From Lunatibacter salilacus (GTDB taxonomy: Bacteria > Bacteroidota > Bacteroidia > Cytophagales > Cyclobacteriaceae): DNA of 64,000 nucleotides. Shown piece after piece: positions 1-8,938 of this stretch. The DNA lies in contig NZ_VOLC01000016.1 of the NCBI RefSeq assembly GCF_009797935.1, positions 62,001-126,000 of the forward strand, written 5' to 3'. The first letter of the stretch is position 1. Every line of letters begins with the position of its first letter. The notes beneath the pieces were generated by a model. That model ran no database searches, was not told where the DNA came from, and was given only the letters and a program-made list of their open reading frames with translations. Made by a program: the position numbers and the translations under genes.

Positions 1-367
1 CAAAATCTACCTCCTGATTATCAGCGATGTTTTTGAGGTGGAGTGTGACCTCGTTATAATGATTATCAGCTTTAAGATGGGATCCATGCCGATCATAATT
101 TTCTTGGAAGGATGCCTTTTCGATATCAACTATCTTTAGGTCACTCGTAATTTCCCTGTCATCTATTGTCATCACCATAGGAGAATTCTCCACGACGAGG
201 TTTCCATCAAAGGACACAGAAAAATTTAGCGTGTCCGATTCATCATCCAGTTCAAAAACAACCAAACCGTCGGGACTGTTAAATATTCTTTCGTCAGCAG
301 CGCTAGAACAACTTAACAATCCGCATATCATACCTAATAGGATTAAATTAAATTTCGAATGGATCAT
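1..367 (-). CDS. GH97-type glycoside hydrolase, N-terminal part only (runs off the left edge)
   Basis: The gene starts at ATG 365-367 and continues past base 1, so about 122 residues are visible. It opens with a lipoprotein signal peptide whose lipobox is GLLSC, so the product is probably anchored in the outer membrane or periplasm. The mature part begins with a SPDG motif and a beta-sandwich-like run (VFELDDES, LNFSVSF, SPMVMTID) typical of the N-terminal domain of family GH97 (alpha-glucosidase or alpha-galactosidase). The catalytic barrel lies outside the window. It follows a damaged GH97 gene on the same strand by 17 nt, which suggests a tandem pair in one polysaccharide-use operon. The family call is recognition by eye; the substrate is unknown. 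Confidence 0.65.
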   Translation of the reverse strand, partial: MIHSKFNLILLGMICGLLSCSSAADERIFNSPDGLVVFELDDESDTLNFSVSFDGNLVVENSPMVMTIDDREITSDLKIVDIEKASFQENYDRHGSHLKADNHYNEVTLHLKNIADNQEVDF

Positions 368-384
368 AATTATGGGTTTATTGT

Positions 385-1332
385 TTATTTAAATATTTTG
401 GTAAAACTATCTTTTGGTAAACTGTACAACATATCCTCCTCCCGGCAACATGTGAACGGGAAAGGTGTCTCCGCTTCTTGCAAGCGCATTTTCCATACGT
501 ATGTTCTCCATGGTGTGGTAATTTGCCCTTCTAATTTAGCGGGAATTGTGAGTCTGCTAGCATCCTCAATGGTATAATCATGTGCAAATGGATATCCTAA
601 GGGGGCCTCGTGACCAAGCCTACTAACCAGGCCTCCATTCCCGTCAGCTTGGAAAGAAAGTCCCGCATAATTTCTAAGACCCGATTCAGATAGGGAAACA
701 TATCCGGCATCGTCGGGTAATTTTAATGTTAAAGGTGGAGCTGCCCACTCCCCTTTTCCAATGTCTTGGATCAGCTTTTCTTCATAAATGCCTTCATAAT
801 GCCAATATAGATCGTGATACCAAACTTTACTTCCAGTAGTAAATTGAAATGTGGTAGACTCCTCAGGATTTCTTAATCCCTCTCCCGGAATTTTAAATCT
901 AAATGCTATGCCGTCATCAAATACCCTAGCTTCTAGGGTGTAGCTATAGGATTTGTTAATGCTTTTGATTTCAATTAAAGCACCGTTATATTGGTTTGTC
1001 CCAGTTGATTGAATACCCCTGCTGATAAAAATTGCATTTAAAGTGAATCTCTCTATATCTCCCAGGGAAACATCGTTATTAATCACAGAACCATCTATCT
1101 TCATGATAAGGGGAGATGGTTTTAAATCGACCGTTTCTCCAAGTCTTACCTCCAATTGTAAAGTTTCCTGGATGACCATCAAATTTAGGTTCAGATTCCC
1201 ACTGGGACTCTCTACAGTATAGGTGTTTTCGAAATTGTCGTTATTTCCTGCGAATACATTTAAATGTCCGATGAGGAAAGCAAAAATTAGAACAAATATA
1301 TTTCTAGATACTATCAATACATCCACGAGCAT
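385..1332 (-). pseudogene. GH97 glycoside hydrolase remnant, catalytic barrel deleted
   Basis: A 315-codon frame starts with a signal peptide and shows a GH97 N-terminal domain (SPSGNLNLNL near residue 43, WYHDLYWHYEG near 170, then ITTPWR near 272). In complete GH97 proteins TPWR leads into the TIM barrel and the full length is about 650-700 residues. Here it runs at once into about 40 unrelated residues. In the next frame the same bases read FPVHMLPGGGYVVQFTKR and stop at 407-409, which resembles a GH97 C-terminal end. The simplest reading is an internal deletion of roughly 1 kb that joined the N-domain to the tail out of frame. A secreted lone N-domain is possible but unlikely. Stop 385 lies 17 nt before the next GH97 gene. 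Confidence 0.65.
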
Positions 1333-1336
1333 AGAA

Positions 1337-2866
1337 TCAAAAAGGTTTATTCAATCTCAAATCAAGCTGAGCCTCAAAAAGGGATTTGGGAAAAACTTCC
1401 TCACCCCGTAACTGATCAATCCCAACATTTTCAAATGTGATTTCTCTGTTTGCCCTAAAACCTACAAAAATCGGATCCGCAATGGTATAATTCCGTCTTC
1501 TTTCCAGGGACCAAAAATCATAATGAAAGTCCTTTTCTGACAAATACATAAAATTCCAGAAAACGAGGTGCTTTCCATGATGGGGAAGACCAGGCAGGGG
1601 ACCGCCCAAGTTATAAAATACGCCACCGTGAATATCATCAAATAAAGTAGCATAGGGTTGCCCCGAATGACTGTCTATAATTTGATCTTCGCCCATCCTA
1701 CATTGGGTTACCACGGTTGCGACTCCACCATATCCTGTACCCGGTCCATGGTGATGAGCTCCATTAAAATCGCAATTCTTGATTAAAACCCCATATCCGG
1801 ATCTGGCATGTATAGAAGTGTGCCCCTTTTTGCCATATATATTTAAATCCTTTACAGTGATTTGATACCCATTTCTTATATTGATCACTTCATTCCAATC
1901 TTTGAACGCACAATTTCTTATCCATGAATTTTTTACATTTTCGAAGTTTATCGCAACCCAACCTTGGTCATGGATGGCATCTTTATGGTGATAAAATTCC
2001 TCCGGATAGGTTGCCCAATTACCTGTAAACAAAATATCGTCGACTCCACATTCTTCTATACTTGTAAAACTAAATAGTTCAAAATCATAGTCTTCCACCA
2101 TCGAAATAGCTATGTGTAGTGGGTTTTTAAATTTTACACTATTATTTTCAATTCTTTCTATCGTATGGATTTCCTTAATTTGCATTCCCCCATTTGGGCC
2201 AAATAGTCTTGTCCATGCACTGGAGAGTGCCTTTGTCCCGAAATACTGTCTGGTAAAAGCTTCACTTTTATGCATCAATACTACGTCCTGACCCTCCTTC
2301 AGTGTGGAAGTATTTTCAACCCTTACCCAAAAACTTCCTCTTTGGCTGTCTTCAGTTATTTTTGTTAACTTTTTGCTCTCCAAATTTGGGGGCTGAAACC
2401 TAAATTGCCTACTACCCACCCGCATATTTTCCTGAAAGATTTCAGTCCCATTTTCTCCACTTCCACTACCTTTAAGAATAATATTGCTTTTCGTAATCAA
2501 AAAAAACTTATCTTTATTCTCGTCCGGTGCAATCAGGTATTTGCCAGGTGGAAAAAAAACTACTCCTCCATCATCATCCGATTGTGCTGCATCAATAGTC
2601 CTCTGAATTGCCTCATCATCAAATGTATCATCATTTGGGATCGCTCCATAATCGGTAACATCAAACACTTTCTGTTTATAGGTTGTAGGAAGGTCAATTT
2701 CTGAAAAATGATATCCGGCATAGGAAAAATCCGGTAAGGTAGCAACTACCCGTTGGTCATCTTGGGCAAGTTTAAATTCTGTCCAAAGCGGAGCAACCTG
2801 CTGCCCATATGCCGAAAAACAACTTAACAATAGGAATAAAGAATTTATACTTTTTCTGCGTCGCAT
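1337..2866 (-). CDS. Secreted right-handed beta-helix protein (pectate-lyase superfamily, DUF4955-like)
   Basis: This 509-residue protein has a signal peptide ending near AYGQQ. The segment VFDVTDYGAIPNDDTFDDEAI (residues about 68-88, interrupted here for brevity) is the usual opening of the Pectate_lyase_3 fold, with GGVVFFPPGKYLI as the second rung. Later rungs contain many Asn and His residues (IRNCAF, VIINIRNGY-like, KNCDFNGAHHHGPG). The C-terminal third, with HSGQPYATLFDDIHGG and GPLPGLPHHGKH, resembles Bacteroidota DUF4955 proteins. It probably cleaves or binds an extracellular polysaccharide. It lies 4 nt upstream of the damaged GH97 gene, so the three minus-strand genes look like one operon, divergent from an AraC regulator. 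Enzyme class and substrate cannot be read from sequence alone. Confidence 0.6.
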   Translation of the reverse strand: MRRRKSINSLFLLLSCFSAYGQQVAPLWTEFKLAQDDQRVVATLPDFSYAGYHFSEIDLPTTYKQKVFDVTDYGAIPNDDTFDDEAIQRTIDAAQSDDDGGVVFFPPGKYLIAPDENKDKFFLITKSNIILKGSGSGENGTEIFQENMRVGSRQFRFQPPNLESKKLTKITEDSQRGSFWVRVENTSTLKEGQDVVLMHKSEAFTRQYFGTKALSSAWTRLFGPNGGMQIKEIHTIERIENNSVKFKNPLHIAISMVEDYDFELFSFTSIEECGVDDILFTGNWATYPEEFYHHKDAIHDQGWVAINFENVKNSWIRNCAFKDWNEVINIRNGYQITVKDLNIYGKKGHTSIHARSGYGVLIKNCDFNGAHHHGPGTGYGGVATVVTQCRMGEDQIIDSHSGQPYATLFDDIHGGVFYNLGGPLPGLPHHGKHLVFWNFMYLSEKDFHYDFWSLERRRNYTIADPIFVGFRANREITFENVGIDQLRGEEVFPKSLFEAQLDLRLNKPF

Positions 2867-3097
2867 ATATGTTTTAGGAAATTTGCGGTAATTTTTCTTG
2901 GATTTAGATTATATGACGTGCAATTTAGTTAGATTACATACTAGAATTGTAAACGATTTTAACTTTGAACTAAGCAATTTTAACCTTTTCATATTTTTCA
3001 TATGTTTAATAAATAAATAGACCCCAATTAAAAATGATTCCCATTCACCGAACCAATGGAACTTTCTGGGACGTTGGATTGAAGCAAGTAAAGTTGT

Positions 3098-4003
3098 ATG
3101 TCAAAACTATTTGAATTAGGTCACTATCAAATGAATGAAAAAAGCGAACCCATCACTCAACAAAAGCCATTCGAAAGTAACCCCACCGCCTCTTTTACCA
3201 TTCAAACGGAGATAATATCCGGATCCCATGTGATTTTACATCATCATCCCGAAATCGAAATTGTCCAAATAAACCAGGGAGAGGGACAGCTTCAGGTTGG
3301 AAATTTAAAGGTCAATTACACAGCAGGCAATGTTTTTATTCTTGGACCTAACCTTTCACATTGCTGGCATATTAGTGATATTGTCGAGGAGGAAATGAAC
3401 CTAATTCATTTTTCTCCTGAATTTTGGGGAAAGGGATTTCTTAATCTTCCCGAAAATAATGCAATAAAGAAATTATTGAATTTAGCTGATTGCGTGATTA
3501 AACTTCCAATCGAATCCGAACCAGTATTTTCAATTCTATTTGACCATACCTTAAATTCATCGGAGAGCAGCAAAATCATCGGGTTACTTGAAATTTTAAT
3601 ATTACTGTCAAAAACTAACGGTTTGCAATATTTATTAAAAGGGGACAAACACAATACTCAGGATCACCCTACCAGATTACCAAAAATCGAAGTGGCTCTT
3701 CAATATATTCAGAATAAATTCAAAAACACGATTACATTGCGGGAGGTAGCTGCTTTGCTAACTATGAACCAAAATTATTTTTGCCGTTATTTTAAATCCC
3801 AAACAGGTAAAACCTTTGTGGAGTACCTTACTGAAATTCGTGTTCGGCATGCTTGTAGCCTAATCCTGGAGAAAAAAATGAATTTAAAGCAAATATGCTC
3901 TCAAAGTGGTTTCAATAATATGACAAGTTTTCACAAGGCATTTAAAAAGATAACTAAAACAAGCCCCTTAGAATTTCAAAAAGAACATTTAAATGACCCT
4001 TGA
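3098..4003 (+). CDS. AraC family transcriptional regulator
   Basis: A 301-residue cytoplasmic protein. The N-terminal half is a cupin-type sensor (ILHHHPEIEIVQINQGEGQLQVG, shown in part, and FILGPNLSHCWH), and the C-terminal ~100 residues carry the two AraC helix-turn-helix motifs, including LREVAALLTMNQNYFCRYFK and QICSQSGFNNMTSFHKAFKK. Length and order fit the family. It is transcribed away from the beta-helix/GH97 operon across a 231-bp spacer, so it is a good candidate for the local regulator that senses a sugar. The first ATG was kept; an alternative is ATG 12 codons downstream. Confidence 0.9.
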   Translation: MSKLFELGHYQMNEKSEPITQQKPFESNPTASFTIQTEIISGSHVILHHHPEIEIVQINQGEGQLQVGNLKVNYTAGNVFILGPNLSHCWHISDIVEEEMNLIHFSPEFWGKGFLNLPENNAIKKLLNLADCVIKLPIESEPVFSILFDHTLNSSESSKIIGLLEILILLSKTNGLQYLLKGDKHNTQDHPTRLPKIEVALQYIQNKFKNTITLREVAALLTMNQNYFCRYFKSQTGKTFVEYLTEIRVRHACSLILEKKMNLKQICSQSGFNNMTSFHKAFKKITKTSPLEFQKEHLNDP

Positions 4004-4034
4004 AATTGATCTCAAGTCTTAAAAAAATGATAAG

Positions 4035-5249
4035 TCAAAAAACCGGTATCTCCATCGTCTCCCCATCCTTAAGTGCTGACTGATGGGCAACTATACCTGG
4101 AACCGTATAGGCCAGAGCTTCATGAATATCCACCATCGGTTTTCTATTGCTTAGGATGGCATCTATAAATTCGTGGGTGATAAAGGTATGAGATCCGTCA
4201 TGTCCACTGTTGTGGCGAAGTGCTTCCGGAAGTAGGTCCGAATTCCACCAATCGGGCTGATCGTAGTTTTCTTTTTGCGCCTGTTTATACAAAAATCCGG
4301 CATCATCTCTTCCTAGCTCTTCGGAGCCGTTGATTTTGATTTCACCTAAACCGTTGGGGTCTTTGCCATACAAGCTCATTTTGCTTCCATGCCACTCCCC
4401 ACGCTCGGTACCCATCAGCGCACCCCTCCAGCAGATGGATATCCTACTGGCATTTCCCTTATCCGTTCTGAATAGCGCAGTCTCATTCCAAAAGGGGTTA
4501 TTATAGGGATTGCCTTTCAACGCCTCACTTTGATCTCCCCAACCTAGGCAACTTACACTAGTAAGGCGTTCCCCAGTCACAGAAATGGGGTAGGCGGTGC
4601 AGTGGGTGGGATACAACATTGGCGGCAGTCCAAACCGCCAAGTGGGTTTGCCTCCTTCAAAGTATAATACTTCCAAACCTGGGTGGTGATACTCTGCTTC
4701 AGTTCGAAAAATATCACCGAAATCTCCCTTTTCATAATATTTTCTGGCGGAAATAACCACTTGATGAAAGGTGCTAGTCTCGGCCATCATATAGGTCAAT
4801 CCGGAAGATTTTACCGCCTGATAAAGTCTTTCGCTTTCTTCCAAACTTAACGCTGCGGGTACGGCACATAGTACATGCTTTCCAGCCTCCAAGCAAGCGA
4901 TAACATGGGCGGCATGATCCGGTGCAGGGGTAGCCACAAAGACAGCCTCCACCTTGGGGTCTTTCAACAACTCAGCAAGCGAATTATAGCTTTTGGAACA
5001 ATGATACACTTCTATCAGCTTTTCCCTTCTGTCTTTCCGCAAGTCACTGACTGCTTCCACAATGCAGTTGGGGTGTTCGTGAAAATAAAAACTGGTGCCG
5101 AACCTTCCTCCTACCACGCCTACACGGACTTTTCTGTCGGATTTAGGAGTTCCAGCAAAGGCAAAGCGGGGATGAATTAAAAGGGAAGAGCCTAAAATTC
5201 CGGCAGTTTTCAGAAAGTGTCTTCGGTTAGCTTGGGTTTGATCTGGCAT
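4035..5249 (-). CDS. Tat-exported Gfo/Idh/MocA family oxidoreductase
   Basis: A 404-residue protein with a twin-arginine signal (RRHFLKTAGILGSS), so it is folded before export to the periplasm. The Rossmann segment VRVGVVGGRFGTSFYF follows. The usual E-K-P motif of the family is absent: the equivalent strand reads CAVPAALSLEE. The C-terminal half is the Gfo/Idh-type alpha/beta dimerisation domain. Such proteins usually oxidise or rearrange sugars with a bound NAD(P). It is divergent from a second Tat oxidoreductase and follows the AraC regulator, which suggests a role in the same carbohydrate pathway. The substrate is unknown. Confidence 0.85.
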   Translation of the reverse strand: MPDQTQANRRHFLKTAGILGSSLLIHPRFAFAGTPKSDRKVRVGVVGGRFGTSFYFHEHPNCIVEAVSDLRKDRREKLIEVYHCSKSYNSLAELLKDPKVEAVFVATPAPDHAAHVIACLEAGKHVLCAVPAALSLEESERLYQAVKSSGLTYMMAETSTFHQVVISARKYYEKGDFGDIFRTEAEYHHPGLEVLYFEGGKPTWRFGLPPMLYPTHCTAYPISVTGERLTSVSCLGWGDQSEALKGNPYNNPFWNETALFRTDKGNASRISICWRGALMGTERGEWHGSKMSLYGKDPNGLGEIKINGSEELGRDDAGFLYKQAQKENYDQPDWWNSDLLPEALRHNSGHDGSHTFITHEFIDAILSNRKPMVDIHEALAYTVPGIVAHQSALKDGETMEIPVF

Positions 5250-5378
5250 AGACTTTAAGAAAGATAAATGAGTGGCTAAAATAAGGACAAATTTTATTAT
5301 TTCTATTAAAATCAGTAATATTGATCGTCTTAGTAAAAATGACTTATTTTCACAATCGATAAACCCTTATTCCATTCC

Positions 5379-6746
5379 ATGACCCCTCTCCCAATTGACC
5401 GCCGAAATTTTATCAAAGGTTCCTCCGCACTACTTGCACTTACCACTTTTGGGGCAAGTGCGATAAACATTCCGAAGCCGGCTAAACCTTACCGGGTAGC
5501 ACTAATAGGAGCAGGATGGTATGGAAAAAGTGATTTGTTCCGTTTGATACAGGTAGCTTCTGTTGAAGTTGTTGCGCTTTGCGACCCGGACAAAAATATG
5601 CTCGCAGAGGCTGCCAAATTGGTAACTGAACGACAGGAATCGGGAAAAACACCACAATTGTATACTGATTACAGGAAATTACTGGAAGAACATTCCCTTG
5701 ATATTGTGGTGATCGGAAGCCCTGACCATTGGCATGCTTTACAGGCCATTGACGCCCTAAAAGCGGGTTCCCATGTATATGTCCAAAAGCCCATCAGCGT
5801 GGATGTGCTGGAGGGAGAGGCCATGGTGGCTGCCGCACGCAAATATAATAAAGTGGTGCAGGTCGGTACCCAACGCAAAAGCACCCCCCACCTGATCGAA
5901 GCTAAGAGGAAATTTGTGGATACAGGCCTTTTGGGAAAAATATCCCATGTGGATATGTGTTGCTACTATCATATGCGTGCCAACGGGAATCCTGATGTTG
6001 AGCCGATACCTGATTTTTTTGATTATGAACAATGGACGGGACCAGCCCCACTTCTTCCCTATACTGGATTGCCTCACAAAAGATGGTGGCGCACCATGAT
6101 GGAATATGGTAATGGAATCACCGGTGATATGTGTGTGCATATGTTTGACACCGTACGATGGATGCTGGGTTTGGGATGGCCAAAAAGCATTAATGCCAGT
6201 GGGGGTATATTTGTACAAAAAGGGGGAAGGTCCACCATTGCGGATACCCAAACTGCCACCTTTGAATACAATGAGCTTAACTGCGTTTGGCAGCACCGGT
6301 CTTGGGGAACACCTGCGGACCCGGAATATCCTTGGGCATTTGTCCTTTATGGGGATAAAGGCACCTTAAAAGGAAGTACCATGCGTTATGATTTTATCCC
6401 ACAGGGAGAAGGTGAAAAAGTTCACGGGGAGGTTGTGTATGAGCGGGAAAAATATCCGGAGGACCTTACGGAAAAGGACATTGAATTAAATGCCGCCCCC
6501 GCCACCCGGCTACATATGTTGGATTTCTTGAAAGCCATCGAAGAAGGTGGAAGGCCAATAGCTGATATTGAGGAAGGGCATATTTCCACGGCAAGTTGCA
6601 TATTGGCCAATATTTCCATGGAGCTGGGGCGACCGCTGGTATACGATCCGGAGAAGCGGATTGTGGTCGGAGATCCGGAGGCGACTAAACTGCTCCAAAG
6701 GCCTTATCGGGGGGATTGGAAGCATCCATATGGGGAGAAGAGTTAG
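5379..6746 (+). CDS. Tat-exported Gfo/Idh/MocA family oxidoreductase
   Basis: A 455-residue protein with a twin-arginine leader (DRRNFIKGSSALLALTTFG). The Rossmann fold is visible as YRVALIGAGWYGKSDLFRL, and the lysine motif is conserved as VQKPISVDVLEGE (QKP in place of EKP). GNGITGDMCVHMFDTVRWMLG is the common C-domain helix with the catalytic-region Asp and His. It probably acts in the periplasm on a sugar or polyol. It is divergent from the other Tat oxidoreductase. Its last 15 codons are duplicated 289 bp downstream as part of a tandem duplication, so the gene end lies inside a repeat array. Confidence 0.88.
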   Translation: MTPLPIDRRNFIKGSSALLALTTFGASAINIPKPAKPYRVALIGAGWYGKSDLFRLIQVASVEVVALCDPDKNMLAEAAKLVTERQESGKTPQLYTDYRKLLEEHSLDIVVIGSPDHWHALQAIDALKAGSHVYVQKPISVDVLEGEAMVAAARKYNKVVQVGTQRKSTPHLIEAKRKFVDTGLLGKISHVDMCCYYHMRANGNPDVEPIPDFFDYEQWTGPAPLLPYTGLPHKRWWRTMMEYGNGITGDMCVHMFDTVRWMLGLGWPKSINASGGIFVQKGGRSTIADTQTATFEYNELNCVWQHRSWGTPADPEYPWAFVLYGDKGTLKGSTMRYDFIPQGEGEKVHGEVVYEREKYPEDLTEKDIELNAAPATRLHMLDFLKAIEEGGRPIADIEEGHISTASCILANISMELGRPLVYDPEKRIVVGDPEATKLLQRPYRGDWKHPYGEKS

Positions 6747-7278
6747 GATAATCAAGCGGATTTGATAGATGGATGGGACATGTCAGGTTAGGTAAAATTG
6801 AATAGTAGTTGGCCATTGCAAATGGCCTTTAATTGATTGCGTTTCACAAGCATTTCTAGGATAAAAAGGTGTAGTGGATACTACACCTAGTCGGGGGCAT
6901 AGCAGGTTTGGTGAAAATCAGATAGTAGTTGGCCATTGCAAATGGCCTTTAAACGATTGCGTTTCACAAACAAATCTCGGATAAAAAGGGCCTTATCGGG
7001 GGGATTGGAAGCATCCATATGGGGAGAAGAGTTAGGATAATCAAGCGGATTTGATAGATGGATGGGACATGTCAGGTTAGGTAAAATTGAATAGTAGTTG
7101 GCCATTGCAAATGGCCTTTAATTGATTGCGTTTCACAAGCATTTCTAGGATAAAAAGGTGTAGTGGATACTACACCTAGTCGGGGGCATAGCAGGTTTGG
7201 TGAAAATCAGATAGTAGTTGGCCATTGCAAATGGCCTTTAAACGATTGCGTTTAACAAACAAATCTCGGATAAAAAGG
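6701..7278. repeat. 289-bp tandem duplication including the 3' end of the oxidoreductase gene
   Basis: Bases 6701-6989 recur at 6990-7278 with about one difference. The first copy begins inside the upstream coding sequence (at GCCTTATCGG), so the second copy carries a non-functional fragment of the gene end with its stop codon. Two G bases are shared at the junction. The duplication contains two A-type and one B-type hairpins of the surrounding array, which shows the array has grown by unequal duplication. Confidence 0.9.
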
Positions 7279-7603
7279 TGTAGTGGATACTACACCTAGG
7301 CGAAGAGAAGAGTTAGGATAATCAAGCGGATTTGATAGGTGGATGTGACATATCAGGTTTGGTAAAATCGGATAGCAGTTGGCCATTGCAAATGGCCTAT
7401 AAATCGATTGCGTTTCACAAGCATTTCTAGGATAAAAAGGTGTAGTGGATACTACACCTAGGCGAGTTTAAAAGGTTGACGGGGCATGTCAGGTTTGGTA
7501 AAACTGGATAGTAGTTGGCCATTGCAAATGGCCTTTAATTGATTGCGTCTCACAAGCAATTCTCGGATTAAAAGGTGTAGTGGATACTACACCTAGGCGA
7601 AGC
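6747..7603. repeat. Array of two alternating hairpin motifs (6 of type A, 5 of type B)
   Basis: About 860 bp with no supported gene. Motif A is GGCCATTGCAAATGGCC (7-bp stem, 3-nt loop), at 6811-6827, 6931-6947, 7100-7116, 7220-7236, 7381-7397 and 7517-7533. Motif B is AGGTGTAG, six bases, CTACACCT (8-bp stem), at 6867-6888, 7156-7177, 7276-7297, 7438-7459 and 7573-7594. Between them lie conserved linkers such as GATTGCGTTTCACAAGCA. Units are 120-170 bp. There is no equal repeat/spacer rhythm and no cas gene, so it is not CRISPR. It separates two converging transcription units and might act in termination or as a repeat-propagated intergenic element. Confidence 0.9.
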
Positions 7604-7609
7604 GAGTAC

Positions 7610-7684
7610 TTAAGATTCAAAAAAATCTTTGTGGTCTTTGTGCCTTCTTTGTGTCCTTCGTGGTCTTTTTTTATTAGGTTGGAA
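7610..7684. repeat. Dispersed TTTGTGTCCTTCGTGGTC-type repeat
   Basis: The stretch at about 7620-7670 consists of repeated TTTGTGGTC, TTTGTGCC and TTTGTGTCCTTCGTGGTC words. A related reverse-strand form (CACGGAGGTAACACGGAGGACAC) occurs at about 60371-60393. Low-complexity repeats of this type are common between genes in environmental bacterial genomes. No function can be assigned. Confidence 0.5.
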
Positions 7685-8101
7685 CTACCAGTCTTTCTTT
7701 CTGTTTTCCTTAACCTGTGCCCTTACTTTTTTGGCTTTGATTCGTTTCTCTATGGCAGCCTTTCCGGGTCGGCTTGCTTTTCGTATCTTCTTTTTTTGAA
7801 ATGCCTCATGCAGAAGCGCGTAAAATTTATCCTCAGCAATTTCCTTATTTTGAAGAAGCGATCTTTTCTCCTGGGATTGAATGGAAAGATTTCCCTCCTG
7901 ATCGATCTTGTTGGCTAGTTTGCGTAGTAAAACCTCTTTTTCAGCCTCATCCAAAACATGTGAATTCGGAATGTCAAACTTTAACATTGCCTTGGAATTT
8001 ACTTTGTTTACATTTTGCCCACCGGGTCCACTACTACGGCTTGCCTGAAATTTAAGTTCAGGATTCAGCAGTCTGCGGCTTAATTTCTCAAAGATGGGCA
8101 T
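7685..8101 (-). CDS. arfB: Alternative ribosome-rescue factor / peptidyl-tRNA hydrolase ArfB
   Basis: A 138-residue class I release-factor-like protein. SSGPGGQNVNKVNSK (GGQ at residues 27-29) is the catalytic loop that hydrolyses peptidyl-tRNA in stalled ribosomes, and the basic tail (KAAIEKRIKAKKVRAQVKENRK) is the part that occupies the empty mRNA channel. Length matches ArfB/YaeJ. It stands alone on the minus strand, downstream of the TPR/CCA genes and facing the hairpin array. The start is the first ATG at 8101. Confidence 0.93.
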   Translation of the reverse strand: MPIFEKLSRRLLNPELKFQASRSSGPGGQNVNKVNSKAMLKFDIPNSHVLDEAEKEVLLRKLANKIDQEGNLSIQSQEKRSLLQNKEIAEDKFYALLHEAFQKKKIRKASRPGKAAIEKRIKAKKVRAQVKENRKKDW

Positions 8102-8225
8102 AGATGTTGAAGTGAAAAAACGATCGACTTGTAAGATTTTAAACGAAGAATTCCCGGCAAAGAATAGTTAAATTCGTTGCCGGGAATGAAATCTGGCGCC
8201 TGTAGCGATTTATACTACAAAACTG

Positions 8226-8933
8226 TTATAGTTCTGCAGCGTTCTTTTTTGCCAGTTCAAATTCCGGATTCATGGCTAACGCCTCTTCAAAAGCCACTTT
8301 GGCTTCGTTATTACTGCCTTGGTCCTTGTATATCAATCCTTTCAGGTTGAGTGCAGCAGCTACCATTCCTACTTCCTGTGTCTCATTTCCCTCTGTTGGA
8401 AAGCTTAATGTCTGTTCCACTGCCTTTTTATCCTTAATAAGCATATTCACAGAGTTAAGTGCTTCCTCATATTTCTTCAAAGAATATTGAAGGTAGGAAG
8501 TTTTATAAAGACTGAATGTATCGCCTGTCAGTAAGTGTAGCGATTCGAAATACGGCAATGCCCGCTCCAACGCTCCAATTTGCTCCAAACTGTAGGCTGC
8601 TATCTCCAACGCCGTAATGTTCTTGGAATCTCTTTCCAGCATATCCATTGCCAATAGTGCCGATGAGCTATACTGTTCCATTTCAAAATAAATTGAAGAT
8701 AGTAATTCCGCATACTTAGGGTTCCTGGGATTTCTTTCCATCAAATCATACAGCTTTATTTTTGCCACCGACACGTCGTTATAGCGCATTGCCATTTCAT
8801 AGATTCTCTGGTCGGTTTCATTCCTCTGTCGAAGATTGTCAGGAAGTTCGGGTTTGGGTTCAGCAGTTTCCTGTGCCACTGCAACACCTAACCACATTAA
8901 ATTAACAAATAAAATCAGAATACTTTTTTTCAT
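8226..8933 (-). CDS. Exported tetratricopeptide-repeat protein
   Basis: A 235-residue protein with an N-terminal signal peptide (KKSILILFVNLMWLGVAVAQ). Several TPR units are visible: RNPRNPKYAELLSSIYFEM, DSKNITALEIAAYSLEQIG, LYKTSYLQYSLKKYEEALN and a final GLIYKDQGSNNEAKVAFEEA. It probably serves as a periplasmic protein-protein scaffold. It begins 5 nt after the CCA-adding enzyme gene and is likely co-transcribed with it; no specific partner can be inferred. Confidence 0.75.
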   Translation of the reverse strand: MKKSILILFVNLMWLGVAVAQETAEPKPELPDNLRQRNETDQRIYEMAMRYNDVSVAKIKLYDLMERNPRNPKYAELLSSIYFEMEQYSSSALLAMDMLERDSKNITALEIAAYSLEQIGALERALPYFESLHLLTGDTFSLYKTSYLQYSLKKYEEALNSVNMLIKDKKAVEQTLSFPTEGNETQEVGMVAAALNLKGLIYKDQGSNNEAKVAFEEALAMNPEFELAKKNAAEL

Positions 8934-8938
8934 TTCTA

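Noticed and set aside
5669-6619. Several antisense frames up to 179 residues over the oxidoreductase gene
   Set aside because: Shadows of the plus-strand coding sequence; no plausible start context or family.
6747-7603. Possible CRISPR array
   Set aside because: Repeat and spacer lengths are irregular, spacers are themselves repeated, hairpins alternate between two types and there are no cas genes.
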